DNA of 64,000 nucleotides from an uncultured Myxococcales bacterium (GTDB lineage: Bacteria > Myxococcota_A > Polyangia > Polyangiales > Polyangiaceae), in NCBI GenBank assembly GCA_937872925.1, contig CALMUT010000371.1, positions 26,831-90,830 of the forward strand, read 5' to 3'. Numbering within the stretch: the first letter of the stretch is position 1; the number at the start of each line of letters is the position of its first letter. Under the pieces are notes generated by a model. That model saw only the letters and a program-made list of their open reading frames with translations. It did no database searches and was not told the origin of the DNA. This document shows, piece by piece, positions 9,167 to 16,445 of this stretch. The translations under genes and the position numbers were made by a program.

Positions 9167-9520
9167 ATGGCAAAACGCAAGCGCTACCTCTTTGTGTGTG
9201 TGAATCGGCGACCGGACGGCGCGCCCAAGGGCTCCTGCGCGGCCAGGGGCAGCGAAGCGCTGCACGCGCGTTTGAAAGAGATGCTCAAAGAGCGCGGGCT
9301 CGCGCAAACCGAGGTGCGCGCCTGCCACAGCAGTTGCCTGGACACCTGTTGGGTCGGCCCCACCATTGCCGTGGAACCAGACAACTATTTCTATGGCAAT
9401 GTGACTCAGGCGGACCTGGAAGAGATCGTCGACGCGCTAGAGAAGGGCGAGCGAGTCGAGCGGCTCGTGCTGTCCGACTCGGACTTCACGGAACCGAAGC
9501 ATCTGAAGCCGGGCTCATGA
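9167..9520 (+). CDS. Thioredoxin-like [2Fe-2S] ferredoxin
   Basis: This 117-residue protein resembles the stand-alone thioredoxin-fold [2Fe-2S] ferredoxins. It begins with a basic strand YLFVCVNRR and has cysteines at 11, 24, 53, 57 and 61. Four of these (most likely 11, 24, 57 and 61 or 53/57) would ligate the cluster. WVGPTIAVEPDNYFYGNV is the second conserved block. Such proteins carry electrons in the cytoplasm; the partner is not known here. It lies 40 bases after bioA, and its stop overlaps the next start (ATGA at 9517). Confidence 0.88.
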   Translation: MAKRKRYLFVCVNRRPDGAPKGSCAARGSEALHARLKEMLKERGLAQTEVRACHSSCLDTCWVGPTIAVEPDNYFYGNVTQADLEEIVDALEKGERVERLVLSDSDFTEPKHLKPGS

Positions 9521-9942
9521 TCCGGCGAATGCCCTTCGAGCAGACATTGCTCGGGAGCTATCGCTTGGGGGAGACGCTCCAGGAGCGGGCTTTAGAATTG
9601 AATTTGAAAGCGCGAGCCCCCGGGCTGGGCATGTTCGGCGCCAAGCCTTTGACCGTCACCGGGAGCGTCTTCGCTGATGGCTTGGCCTCGCGACGCATGC
9701 TGACAGGGCGCGTCGACCTGCGACGATTTTCGACGGGGGCGGGCGCGTACACGCTGGACTTCGAAGCGGACGACGGCCGCGCGTTGCGTCTGAGCCTGCA
9801 TCGGGTTGGCAGCCTTCGCACACCACTGTTTTCCTTCAGCCGATTCGTGGGCCAGCTGCTCTCGGCAGATGGGACCGAGCTCGGTCAGGTGGAGTTGCGC
9901 GTCGATCTGCGCCGTACCCTGCGCCGCTGGTTAGTGATGTGA
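9517..9942 (+). CDS. Hypothetical protein, 141 aa
   Basis: The ATG at 9517 overlaps the stop of the ferredoxin gene, so I prefer it over upstream in-frame starts. The product is basic, without signal or membrane segment. It is rich in predicted beta strand (KPLTVTGSVFADGLASRR, AYTLDFEADDGRALRLSLH), suggesting a small barrel or lipocalin-like fold. I do not recognise the family. It is the last gene of the coupled set beginning at 5508. The AT-rich promoter of the next unit starts immediately after it. Confidence 0.7.
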   Translation: MIRRMPFEQTLLGSYRLGETLQERALELNLKARAPGLGMFGAKPLTVTGSVFADGLASRRMLTGRVDLRRFSTGAGAYTLDFEADDGRALRLSLHRVGSLRTPLFSFSRFVGQLLSADGTELGQVELRVDLRRTLRRWLVM

Positions 9943-10087
9943 TGGTGTTAAATATACGAAATAATTGTAAAAGTAGTCGCATATTGCCTTTGTGTCCTAT
10001 GTGAGACATGTTGTCTGTATGCATGACATAGTGTCTGAGCCCTGCGACAATTCGTCTGATGCGCCCAAGCCCCGGGAGGTGACGCCC
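9943..10087 (+). promoter_or_regulatory. AT-rich promoter region with alternating TGTC/GACA half-sites
   Basis: A strongly AT-rich stretch (9950-9975) is out of character with the window. It is followed by six alternating half-sites: TGTC at 9993, GACA at 10005, TGTC at 10012, GACA at 10025, TGTC at 10032 and GACA at 10046. They make three head-to-tail palindromes repeating about every 20 bp, close to two helical turns. The first, GTGTC-N8-GACAT (9992-10009), matches the Myxococcus xanthus MrpC consensus GTGTY-N8-RACAC at nine of ten positions. The CRP/FNR-type operator reading is inference. I see no clear -35/-10 or sigma-54 element. Confidence 0.5.
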
Positions 10088-11440
10088 GTGCCGCCGCCGG
10101 CGGACGCCGTCACCGTGCTCGTCGTGGACGATGAGCCGAGCAACGTGGAGAGCTTGCGCAAGATCTTTGAACGGGAAGGCATGCGGGTGTTGACTGCGGA
10201 TGGTCCGAAGAACGCCCTTGAGCAAGTGCGCACGCACCGGATCCAGGTGGTGCTCACGGATCTGATGATGCCGGGCATCAATGGCGTGGAGCTGCTGCGT
10301 GCCACCAAAGAAGTCGCGCCGGATACTGAAGTGGTGTTGATGACGGCCTACGGTACTGTGGAAACCGCGGTGCAGGCCATGCGTGAAGGGGCATACGACT
10401 TCGTAGAGAAGCCTCTCAAACGCATGACGATCGTGAAGACCGTGCGAAAGGCCGCAGAGCGGCAGTCCCTCCTGGCCGAGAACCGCTCGCTGAAGGAAGA
10501 GCTCAAACTGCTTACGGCCCGCGAAATCGTGGGGCAGAGCACGGCGCTGCGCCACGTGCTGGACGTGGCCAACCAAGCCGCGCCATCGACGGCCACGGTG
10601 CTGATCTTGGGAGAGAGCGGGACCGGTAAGGAGCTTATCGCGCGCTACATCCACAGCAAGAGTGCTCGCGCCTCGGGGCCCTTCGTTGCGGTCAACTGTG
10701 CCGCCATTCCCGAAAGCATTCTGGAAGCCGAGCTATTCGGCCACGAACGCGGCGCGTTCACCGGCGCCGTGGCGCGCAGAGAGGGACGCTTTGCGAAAGC
10801 GGCTGGAGGCACGCTGCTGCTCGACGAAATCGGCGAGCTGTCGCCAGCGGTGCAGGTAAAGATTTTGCGCGTACTGCAGGAAGGTGAGTACGAGCCCGTG
10901 GGTGGCAATACCGTCAAGGCTGATGTGCGCATCGTGGCCGCCACGAATCGAGATTTGATCCAAGAGGTTGAAGCGGGCCGCTTTCGCGAGGATCTGTACT
11001 ACCGACTCAACGTCATCGCCGTGACCGCTCCCGCCTTGCGTTCGCGCCGAGAAGACATTCCCTTGCTCGTCGACCACTTCTTGGGCGTGTACTGCAAGAA
11101 GAACGGCCGAGCGCGCTTGGATGTGTCTCGGGACGCCATGCGCAAGCTCATGGAATACGGCTGGCCCGGCAACGTACGAGAGCTAGAGAATGTCGTGGAG
11201 CGCGCCGCGGTCCTGTGCCGCTCCGACGTGCTGGGCATCGAGGACTTGCCGGATGCCGTCGCGCAGGCCACTGCGCGGTCGCCTAGCGCGTTGACCTTCG
11301 CCATCGGCACCCCCCTGGCGGACGTCGAGCAGCGCATGATCCGGGAAACCTTGGCCCACACGGACGGGGACAAATCCCTGGCAGCACAGCTGCTTGGGAT
11401 CTCCGCTCGCACGATCTACCGCAAGTTGGGCGAGGAGTAG
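10088..11440 (+). CDS. Sigma-54-dependent response regulator, NtrC family
   Basis: The frame is open from 9992, but GTG at 10088 has GGGAGG (10074-10079) eight bases upstream and lies after the operator array, so I take it as the start (450 residues). A receiver domain has phospho-acceptor Asp58 in VLTDLMMPG. A sigma-54 AAA+ domain follows with Walker A GESGTGKE near 174, the sigma-54-contacting GAFTGA near 221, and Walker B GGTLLLDEIGE. The protein ends with a Fis-type helix-turn-helix (SLAAQLLGISARTIYRKLGEE, last 21 residues shown in part by SARTIYRKL). It activates sigma-54 promoters by ATP hydrolysis. The kinase at 6347 is the likely partner, and the sigma-54 promoter at 15384 is a possible target; both are inferences. 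Confidence 0.93.
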   Translation: MPPPADAVTVLVVDDEPSNVESLRKIFEREGMRVLTADGPKNALEQVRTHRIQVVLTDLMMPGINGVELLRATKEVAPDTEVVLMTAYGTVETAVQAMREGAYDFVEKPLKRMTIVKTVRKAAERQSLLAENRSLKEELKLLTAREIVGQSTALRHVLDVANQAAPSTATVLILGESGTGKELIARYIHSKSARASGPFVAVNCAAIPESILEAELFGHERGAFTGAVARREGRFAKAAGGTLLLDEIGELSPAVQVKILRVLQEGEYEPVGGNTVKADVRIVAATNRDLIQEVEAGRFREDLYYRLNVIAVTAPALRSRREDIPLLVDHFLGVYCKKNGRARLDVSRDAMRKLMEYGWPGNVRELENVVERAAVLCRSDVLGIEDLPDAVAQATARSPSALTFAIGTPLADVEQRMIRETLAHTDGDKSLAAQLLGISARTIYRKLGEE

Positions 11441-11531
11441 CCGGCGCCTCGGTGGGGCGCACTCTGCCCGCCGGCGCGCCGCGCAGAATCTTCGCGCTGC
11501 CTGGCAACGAGCGAAGCGTTACTCTGGGCCA

Positions 11532-13034
11532 ATGTTCGAGACGGCGGAGCTACATCGAAAGCTGAGCAAAGAGGAGTACGTCCGGCGCAGCGAAGCGGTG
11601 CGCACCCGACTGCTTCAGTTGCAGCACCGCCTCGTCGATCATCCAGAGTTCAGCGTCGTCGTGGTGATCGGCGGCGTCGAAGGCGCCGGCAAGGGCGATG
11701 TGCTCAACCTGCTGTTTGAGTGGATGGACGCCCGGCACCTGCTCACCCACGCCTTCGGTCCACCCAACGAGGCAGAGGCGGAGCGTCCGCGCTACTGGCG
11801 CTATTGGATGGCCTTGCCTCCGAAGGGCAAGGTGTCCGTGTTTCTCGGCTCTTGGTACACGGAGCCGATTGTGCGCCGGGTGCTGGGAACCAGCACGGAT
11901 GCGGAACTCGACTTCTCTATGCAGCGCGCGGCGGATTTCGAGCGTGGGCTTGCCCAAGACGGCACCCTGGTCGTCAAGTTCTGGATCCACATCAGCAAAG
12001 CCGAGCAGAAACGACGCTTCAAGAAGCTCGCCAAGTCCAAGCGCAATGGTTGGAGAGTGACGAAAGAGGATTGGAAACGCCACGAACACTACGACGAGTT
12101 TCGCAGCGTCTGCGAACGCGCCATCCGGCATACCAGCACCGGTCTTGCGCCCTGGACTATTGTGGAGGGTACCGACGCTGCGTACCGCAACGTAGCGATT
12201 GCCGAGCACCTGGCGGAGCGTATCGAGGCGCGCCTTGACGCCGCCGAGCAGCCCGTCACGGCCACCCCCGCCAGCGCAGACGAACCGGATCCCGACACGA
12301 TCCTGGATACCCTCGACCTATCCCGGAAGCTGGGGCGCAAAGAATACGCGCGCCAGGTGGAGGAGCTGCAAGCACGCCTCAACGGATTGAGCCGCAAGAT
12401 CGCCAAGAAGAAGCTCGGGCTGAGCCTGGTATTCGAGGGCTGGGACGCCGCCGGAAAGGGCGGCGCGATCCGACGCATCACCCGGGCCCTCGACGCCCGA
12501 CACTATCGCGTGATCTCCGTCGCCGCGCCGACAGATGAAGAAAAAGCCCACCACTATATGTGGCGCTTTTGGCGCCATTTGCCGCGACGCGGACACACCA
12601 CAATCTACGACCGCAGCTGGTATGGACGGGTATTGGTGGAGCGCATCGAGGGTTTTGCGACCCAAGACGAGTGGACCCGGAGCTACAAGGAGATCAACGA
12701 CTTCGAGGAACAGCTAGTGGAGCACGGGATCGTCGTCGTGAAGTACTGGCTGCACATCAGTCGCGAGGAGCAACTCGCCCGTTTCGAATCGCGTCAGCGT
12801 GAGGCGTGGAAGCACTACAAGCTCGGGCCGGAGGACTTTCGCAATCGCGAAAAATGGAACGCCTACGAAGGCGCGGCGGGAGAAATGATCGAACGCACCA
12901 GCACGGAGTTTGCCCCTTGGGTCTTGGTGGAAGCTGAAGACAAGCGCTACGCCCGGGTCAAAGTCCTGGAGCAATGCTGCCAACGCATCGAGGCAGTGCT
13001 CGCCACCGGCGACCGCAAACCCAAACGCCGCTGA
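11532..13034 (+). CDS. pap: Polyphosphate:AMP phosphotransferase (two-domain PPK2)
   Basis: The start is taken at ATG 11532, where PPK2 similarity begins; the longer frame runs back into the regulator gene. The 500-residue protein has two tandem PPK2 domains. The first has GGVEGAGKGD near residue 44. The second has EGWDAAGKGG near residue 302 and the lid segment YDRSWYGRVLVERIEG. Fused class II PPK2 enzymes use polyphosphate to convert AMP to ADP, and the C-terminal domain is normally the active one. It lies 91 bases after the regulator and is followed by a bidirectional terminator. Confidence 0.93.
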   Translation: MFETAELHRKLSKEEYVRRSEAVRTRLLQLQHRLVDHPEFSVVVVIGGVEGAGKGDVLNLLFEWMDARHLLTHAFGPPNEAEAERPRYWRYWMALPPKGKVSVFLGSWYTEPIVRRVLGTSTDAELDFSMQRAADFERGLAQDGTLVVKFWIHISKAEQKRRFKKLAKSKRNGWRVTKEDWKRHEHYDEFRSVCERAIRHTSTGLAPWTIVEGTDAAYRNVAIAEHLAERIEARLDAAEQPVTATPASADEPDPDTILDTLDLSRKLGRKEYARQVEELQARLNGLSRKIAKKKLGLSLVFEGWDAAGKGGAIRRITRALDARHYRVISVAAPTDEEKAHHYMWRFWRHLPRRGHTTIYDRSWYGRVLVERIEGFATQDEWTRSYKEINDFEEQLVEHGIVVVKYWLHISREEQLARFESRQREAWKHYKLGPEDFRNREKWNAYEGAAGEMIERTSTEFAPWVLVEAEDKRYARVKVLEQCCQRIEAVLATGDRKPKRR

Positions 13035-13053
13035 GGCAAGTGCCGCCCCCACA

Positions 13054-13100
13054 AAAGAGAAACGCTGCGCCGGGATTTCCGACGCAGCGCCCACCTCTTT
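13054..13100. terminator. Bidirectional terminator hairpin
   Basis: An inverted repeat pairs AAAGAG (13054-13059) with CTCTTT (13095-13100) around an inner 7-bp stem CGCTGCG (13063-13069) / CGCAGCG (13083-13089). It lies between the convergent ends of pap and the transglutaminase-type gene. The A-rich left and T-rich right flanks suit termination in both directions. Confidence 0.7.
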
Positions 13101-13112
13101 GTTTCGGTTTGC

Positions 13113-14975
13113 TTATTTCAGCTTCTTCGCCGTGATGGTGACGCTGGTGCCTGGCGTCTTGCTTCGCGCGCGCACGAAGTAAGTGCCGCCTTCGAATGCC
13201 ACGTCGGTGGTGCAGGTCTGGTTCGACGTGCCGGCGGTGACGGACTTGCAACCGAAGCTGTAGACCGTCGGGTTCTTGCCCTTGCGTACGTACAGCTCGG
13301 CGCTGCCGCTGCCGCTCATGGTCACCTCGAGCTTCTTGTAGCCCTGCTCGACGTTCAGCGAGCCGTACTTGGACGCCCAGGTTGTGCCCGTCTGGCGCAC
13401 GGTGACGTTTTCGAGGACGGTGACTTCTTCTTCCACCAACGGCTGCGCGGCGGCTTCTTCGTTCAGCGCTTTGACCTCGGCGTAGGTGATCAGGCCGCCA
13501 GCCATGGCGCTGCGCGGGTTGCCCGTGGACCACCAACCGAAGTCGGGATGGTCTTCGCGGCTCGAACCGACCCATTCGCCTCCGAGGATCTTGGCGTCTT
13601 GGTCCGTCTCCACGATGTACTTGTAGTGCTTCGTGGTGGCGTAGCTGGTCAGGGCCTTGTCCACGTGGGATGTCTTCGCTGGCTTGGACTCGGTGATGTA
13701 GACCAGGTCCATCTCTACGTAGAAGAAGCGCTTGGCTTGCGTGTTGTACACGTAGTCGCCACCGGCGCCGGCAGTTGCCAGAGACAGCTGCACTTTGCTG
13801 GTCTGCGCGTAGCCTTCGACCATGTAGTGGACGGTTTCGCCGGCAGCGAGCGTCACGACGCACTCCTCGTTGGACGTGCCACCGTAGGGGCGGCAATCGT
13901 AGTCCGAGGTCGTGGGCGCGGTGCCCTTCTTGATGTACAGGTCCGCGTCGCCGGTTCCGCTCAGTTTGATGGTGTATTCACCCGCGGCGGTCGCGGTGTA
14001 CTCGCCCAACTTCTGCTCGCTCTTGGTCACGTCCACGGTGTCGAGGAGCGGCTCGAGGGAAACGTTGATCCCGAGCATGTTGATGGCTTCGTCTTTGGTG
14101 ATTTCTTTCAGCCCGCCGTCCACCGGGTTGGTGACTTTGTAGCTGTAAACCGGCTGATTCCAGACTTGCAGGTCGAAGGTGGCGTCGATCACGAAACCTT
14201 GTTTGCGCAGGCCGAGCATGTTCGTGGCCAGCACGTGCCAAGAGCCCGCGTTCATGTCACGGCACTCCGTGGCTTCCAGGCGACCCGTCGGGTCCGTGAT
14301 CGGATCCTGCTTGTTGCAGCGACGCGACAGGAATTTGGTCGGCACGTCGGTGTACAGCAGCGTCATCAGACCTTCGAGATCACCGGGATGGAAGGTCACG
14401 CCGTTTTTCGTGACTGGATTGATCGGCGCCTTTTCGACCAGGGCGTAGGGCGCCCAGCCGTGACAAATGCCCCACCAGGTGGGAATGCAGCGCCCGGTGG
14501 TCTCACCCTTGGGGATGGCGCAGGAGCCGTCGTCGCCGGTGCATTCGCCGCCGCCTTGGGTGCAGCTCTTACGACCCGTTGCGGACTTGATGCCGTGGTT
14601 CTCACTTATCTTGGTGGGTACGTTCGGCTTGTTAAACGCCGTGGCGTACTTCTCCGCCGGCGACGATCCCGCGCCGTCCCACTCGTAGTTTAGATTGTCG
14701 CGGTAGGTCGCCCAATAGTCCGCCGGGATCGGCACCTGGCCGTTGCCCGCGATGGGCAGCTGGTGCACGAAGTACGAAAAGTTGGAGTCGACGTAGGCCG
14801 GGTTGTTTGCCGAGTCCCAGGCGTCGAATTTGCCTTCGCCATCGGGCCCACCCATGTCTTCGGGCTCAAGGTCCGAAGTCGGCGTCTGCGTCGGATCGCC
14901 ATCGTCGGATCCGGAGCAAGCTCCGAGGAAAAACGCACTGCTCGCAATGAAGAAAACGCTAGTTAGCTTTCGCAT
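13113..14975 (-). CDS. Secreted lipoprotein with transglutaminase-elicitor-type domain and two PPC domains
   Basis: The 620-residue protein has a signal peptide and lipobox (FFLGAC, Cys20) and an acidic linker. A domain resembling the TGase_elicitor family follows, with the probable catalytic cysteine at Cys171 (TWWGICHGWAPYAL) and a conserved WNQPVYSYKV segment. A PPC-like beta domain (about 315-402; GTGDADLYIKKG) interrupts it, after which transglutaminase-like sequence seems to resume (FFYVEMDLVYITES; GGEWVGSSREDHPDFGWWS). A second PPC domain ends the protein (about 525-620; GSGSAELYVRKG). PPC domains are common on secreted myxobacterial enzymes. Protein cross-linking or deamidation outside the cell is the likely activity. 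The family call is from memory of its motifs and is moderately sure. Confidence 0.78.
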   Translation of the reverse strand: MRKLTSVFFIASSAFFLGACSGSDDGDPTQTPTSDLEPEDMGGPDGEGKFDAWDSANNPAYVDSNFSYFVHQLPIAGNGQVPIPADYWATYRDNLNYEWDGAGSSPAEKYATAFNKPNVPTKISENHGIKSATGRKSCTQGGGECTGDDGSCAIPKGETTGRCIPTWWGICHGWAPYALVEKAPINPVTKNGVTFHPGDLEGLMTLLYTDVPTKFLSRRCNKQDPITDPTGRLEATECRDMNAGSWHVLATNMLGLRKQGFVIDATFDLQVWNQPVYSYKVTNPVDGGLKEITKDEAINMLGINVSLEPLLDTVDVTKSEQKLGEYTATAAGEYTIKLSGTGDADLYIKKGTAPTTSDYDCRPYGGTSNEECVVTLAAGETVHYMVEGYAQTSKVQLSLATAGAGGDYVYNTQAKRFFYVEMDLVYITESKPAKTSHVDKALTSYATTKHYKYIVETDQDAKILGGEWVGSSREDHPDFGWWSTGNPRSAMAGGLITYAEVKALNEEAAAQPLVEEEVTVLENVTVRQTGTTWASKYGSLNVEQGYKKLEVTMSGSGSAELYVRKGKNPTVYSFGCKSVTAGTSNQTCTTDVAFEGGTYFVRARSKTPGTSVTITAKKLK

Positions 14976-15383
14976 GAGTCCCGCCTATTTGTGTATCCGG
15001 TCCGCCCCGGATTGGGGCGTCGTACCGCAAAGCAATGGCGTATCTTCCCACGCCCGCGCCCAGGGGCGCTAGCGCCTTGATGCGCCTGGGGACCGGGACG
15101 CTAACGCTTTGCACGACGCGAGAAGCCGCGCTTGAGGCGCGCCTCAACGGCAGTTGCGCCGACGCTTACTTGGGTGCGCGACAGGAGGTCGTTGAAATTG
15201 TTCCGCTTTGCCATGGGGCGCGGGCCTCGGCTTCGGGGAGGTCGGCCGCAACCGCGGCGGCGCGCCAGTGAGAATGGAATGACACTTTGTCAGGGCGTGC
15301 CCCGGATCGACCGGGTTTCTGTCAGGATGGCGCCGTCTACGCAAACAAGTTCAAAGATTCCGCGCGTTTTTGCCCATTGACCC
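14976..15383. other. Divergent intergenic region upstream of the gsp operon
   Basis: This stretch lies between the start of the minus-strand transglutaminase-type gene and the gsp promoter. The small open frames crossing it have no Shine-Dalgarno site or recognisable product. It contains a 12-bp perfect palindrome GGCGCTAGCGCC (15065-15076) nested in a larger imperfect inverted repeat with CCCAGG and CCTGGG arms. I saw no tRNA or riboswitch. Enhancer sites for a sigma-54 activator would be expected here. Confidence 0.5.
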
Positions 15384-15400
15384 CTGGCACGGGTTTCGCT
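15384..15400 (+). promoter_or_regulatory. Sigma-54 promoter upstream of the type II secretion operon
   Basis: CTGGCACGGGTTTCGCT matches the sigma-54 consensus (YTGGCACG-r-N3-TTGCW) at every informative position except one (TCGC for TTGC). The -24 GG and -12 GC are correctly spaced. Transcription would begin near 15411, about 40 bases before the gspC start at 15450. Confidence 0.65.
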
Positions 15401-15449
15401 CTAAGGAGTCCGGCTCACTCTACCTCGACTGAACGGAAACCTAGTTCTC

Positions 15450-16445
15450 GTGCCCATCGACGCTCTGCTCAAAAAGTACTTCACGGTCGTGATCCTCGGA
15501 TTGGTCGCGATGATGGCGTACTTCCAAGCTTCGGGCACCACGGAGCTGTTCGGGGCGGCGCTGTCCGTTGACGAGAAGCTGCTGGCGTCCAAGCCGAAGA
15601 AGTCGGCGGACGTGGCGGCCCTGCTGGCGGCTCAATCGGCCGGTCGCTCGAAGAGTGCCGAGCCGATCCTAGCGCGCAATCCCTTCGATTCCGTGACGGG
15701 CCCGCTCAACGCAAAACCCCTCGAGGTGCCCGAGGACCAGGGCTCTCAGGTCGATACCTCGAACCCCCTCGCCGCGCCCCGTTGCAGCAGCACCCGGGTG
15801 AGCATCGTGACCGAGTCCGCGGATCCACTGTGGTCGATCGCAGCGCTGCAAGGCCCCGGCGAGTCGAAGCCGGCTATCCGTCGCGCCGGCGACCAGATTG
15901 GCAACGTCGAGGTGGCGTACATCGGATTCAACCCGGTGGAGGCAAGCCCCGCGGTTTGGATGCGTGAGGGCTCGAGCCTGTGTCAGGCCCTGCTCTTTGC
16001 GCCTCAGCCCGCTGCCCAGCCCGCTGCCGCGCCCGCAGCGCCAACGCCGGCTGCGGCCCCCCCGAAGCGCGGAGGGCCCTCCAAGGTGCCCGACGACATC
16101 GCCAACAAGATCCAGAAGATCAGCGAGACCGAGTTCAACGTCGACCGGTCTGTGGTCGACAAGATCTTGGAGAACCAGGCCGAACTGATGCGTTCCGCAC
16201 GCATCGTGCCAGAGCAACAAGCCGGCAAGGTGGTTGGCATTCGGATGTTCGGCATTCGCCCGGACACGCTACTGGGCACCCTTGGATTCCAGAACGGCGA
16301 TCGTCTGGAGACCATCAACGGATTCAACATGGCAAGTCCCGAGAAAGCCCTCGAGGCCTACGCCCGTTTGCGCACGGCCAGCAACCTCAACGTGAAGGTG
16401 AACCGGCGCGGACAACCGATGAGCATCGACTTTCGCATCAAGTGA
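15450..16445 (+). CDS. gspC: Type II secretion inner-membrane protein GspC
   Basis: GspC links the inner-membrane platform to the secretin. This 331-residue protein starts at GTG, has one N-terminal membrane helix (YFTVVILGLVAMMAYF), and then a homology-region domain containing LARNPFDS. A Pro/Ala-rich linker follows (residues 185-210). The C-terminal PDZ-like domain has FQNGDRLETINGF. No good Shine-Dalgarno site is visible. It is the first gene of the gsp operon, and its stop overlaps the gspD ATG by one base. Confidence 0.93.
   Translation: MPIDALLKKYFTVVILGLVAMMAYFQASGTTELFGAALSVDEKLLASKPKKSADVAALLAAQSAGRSKSAEPILARNPFDSVTGPLNAKPLEVPEDQGSQVDTSNPLAAPRCSSTRVSIVTESADPLWSIAALQGPGESKPAIRRAGDQIGNVEVAYIGFNPVEASPAVWMREGSSLCQALLFAPQPAAQPAAAPAAPTPAAAPPKRGGPSKVPDDIANKIQKISETEFNVDRSVVDKILENQAELMRSARIVPEQQAGKVVGIRMFGIRPDTLLGTLGFQNGDRLETINGFNMASPEKALEAYARLRTASNLNVKVNRRGQPMSIDFRIK

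Noticed and set aside
15035..15271. 78-codon frame upstream of gspC
   Set aside because: No ribosome site, no domain, and it lies in the promoter region.
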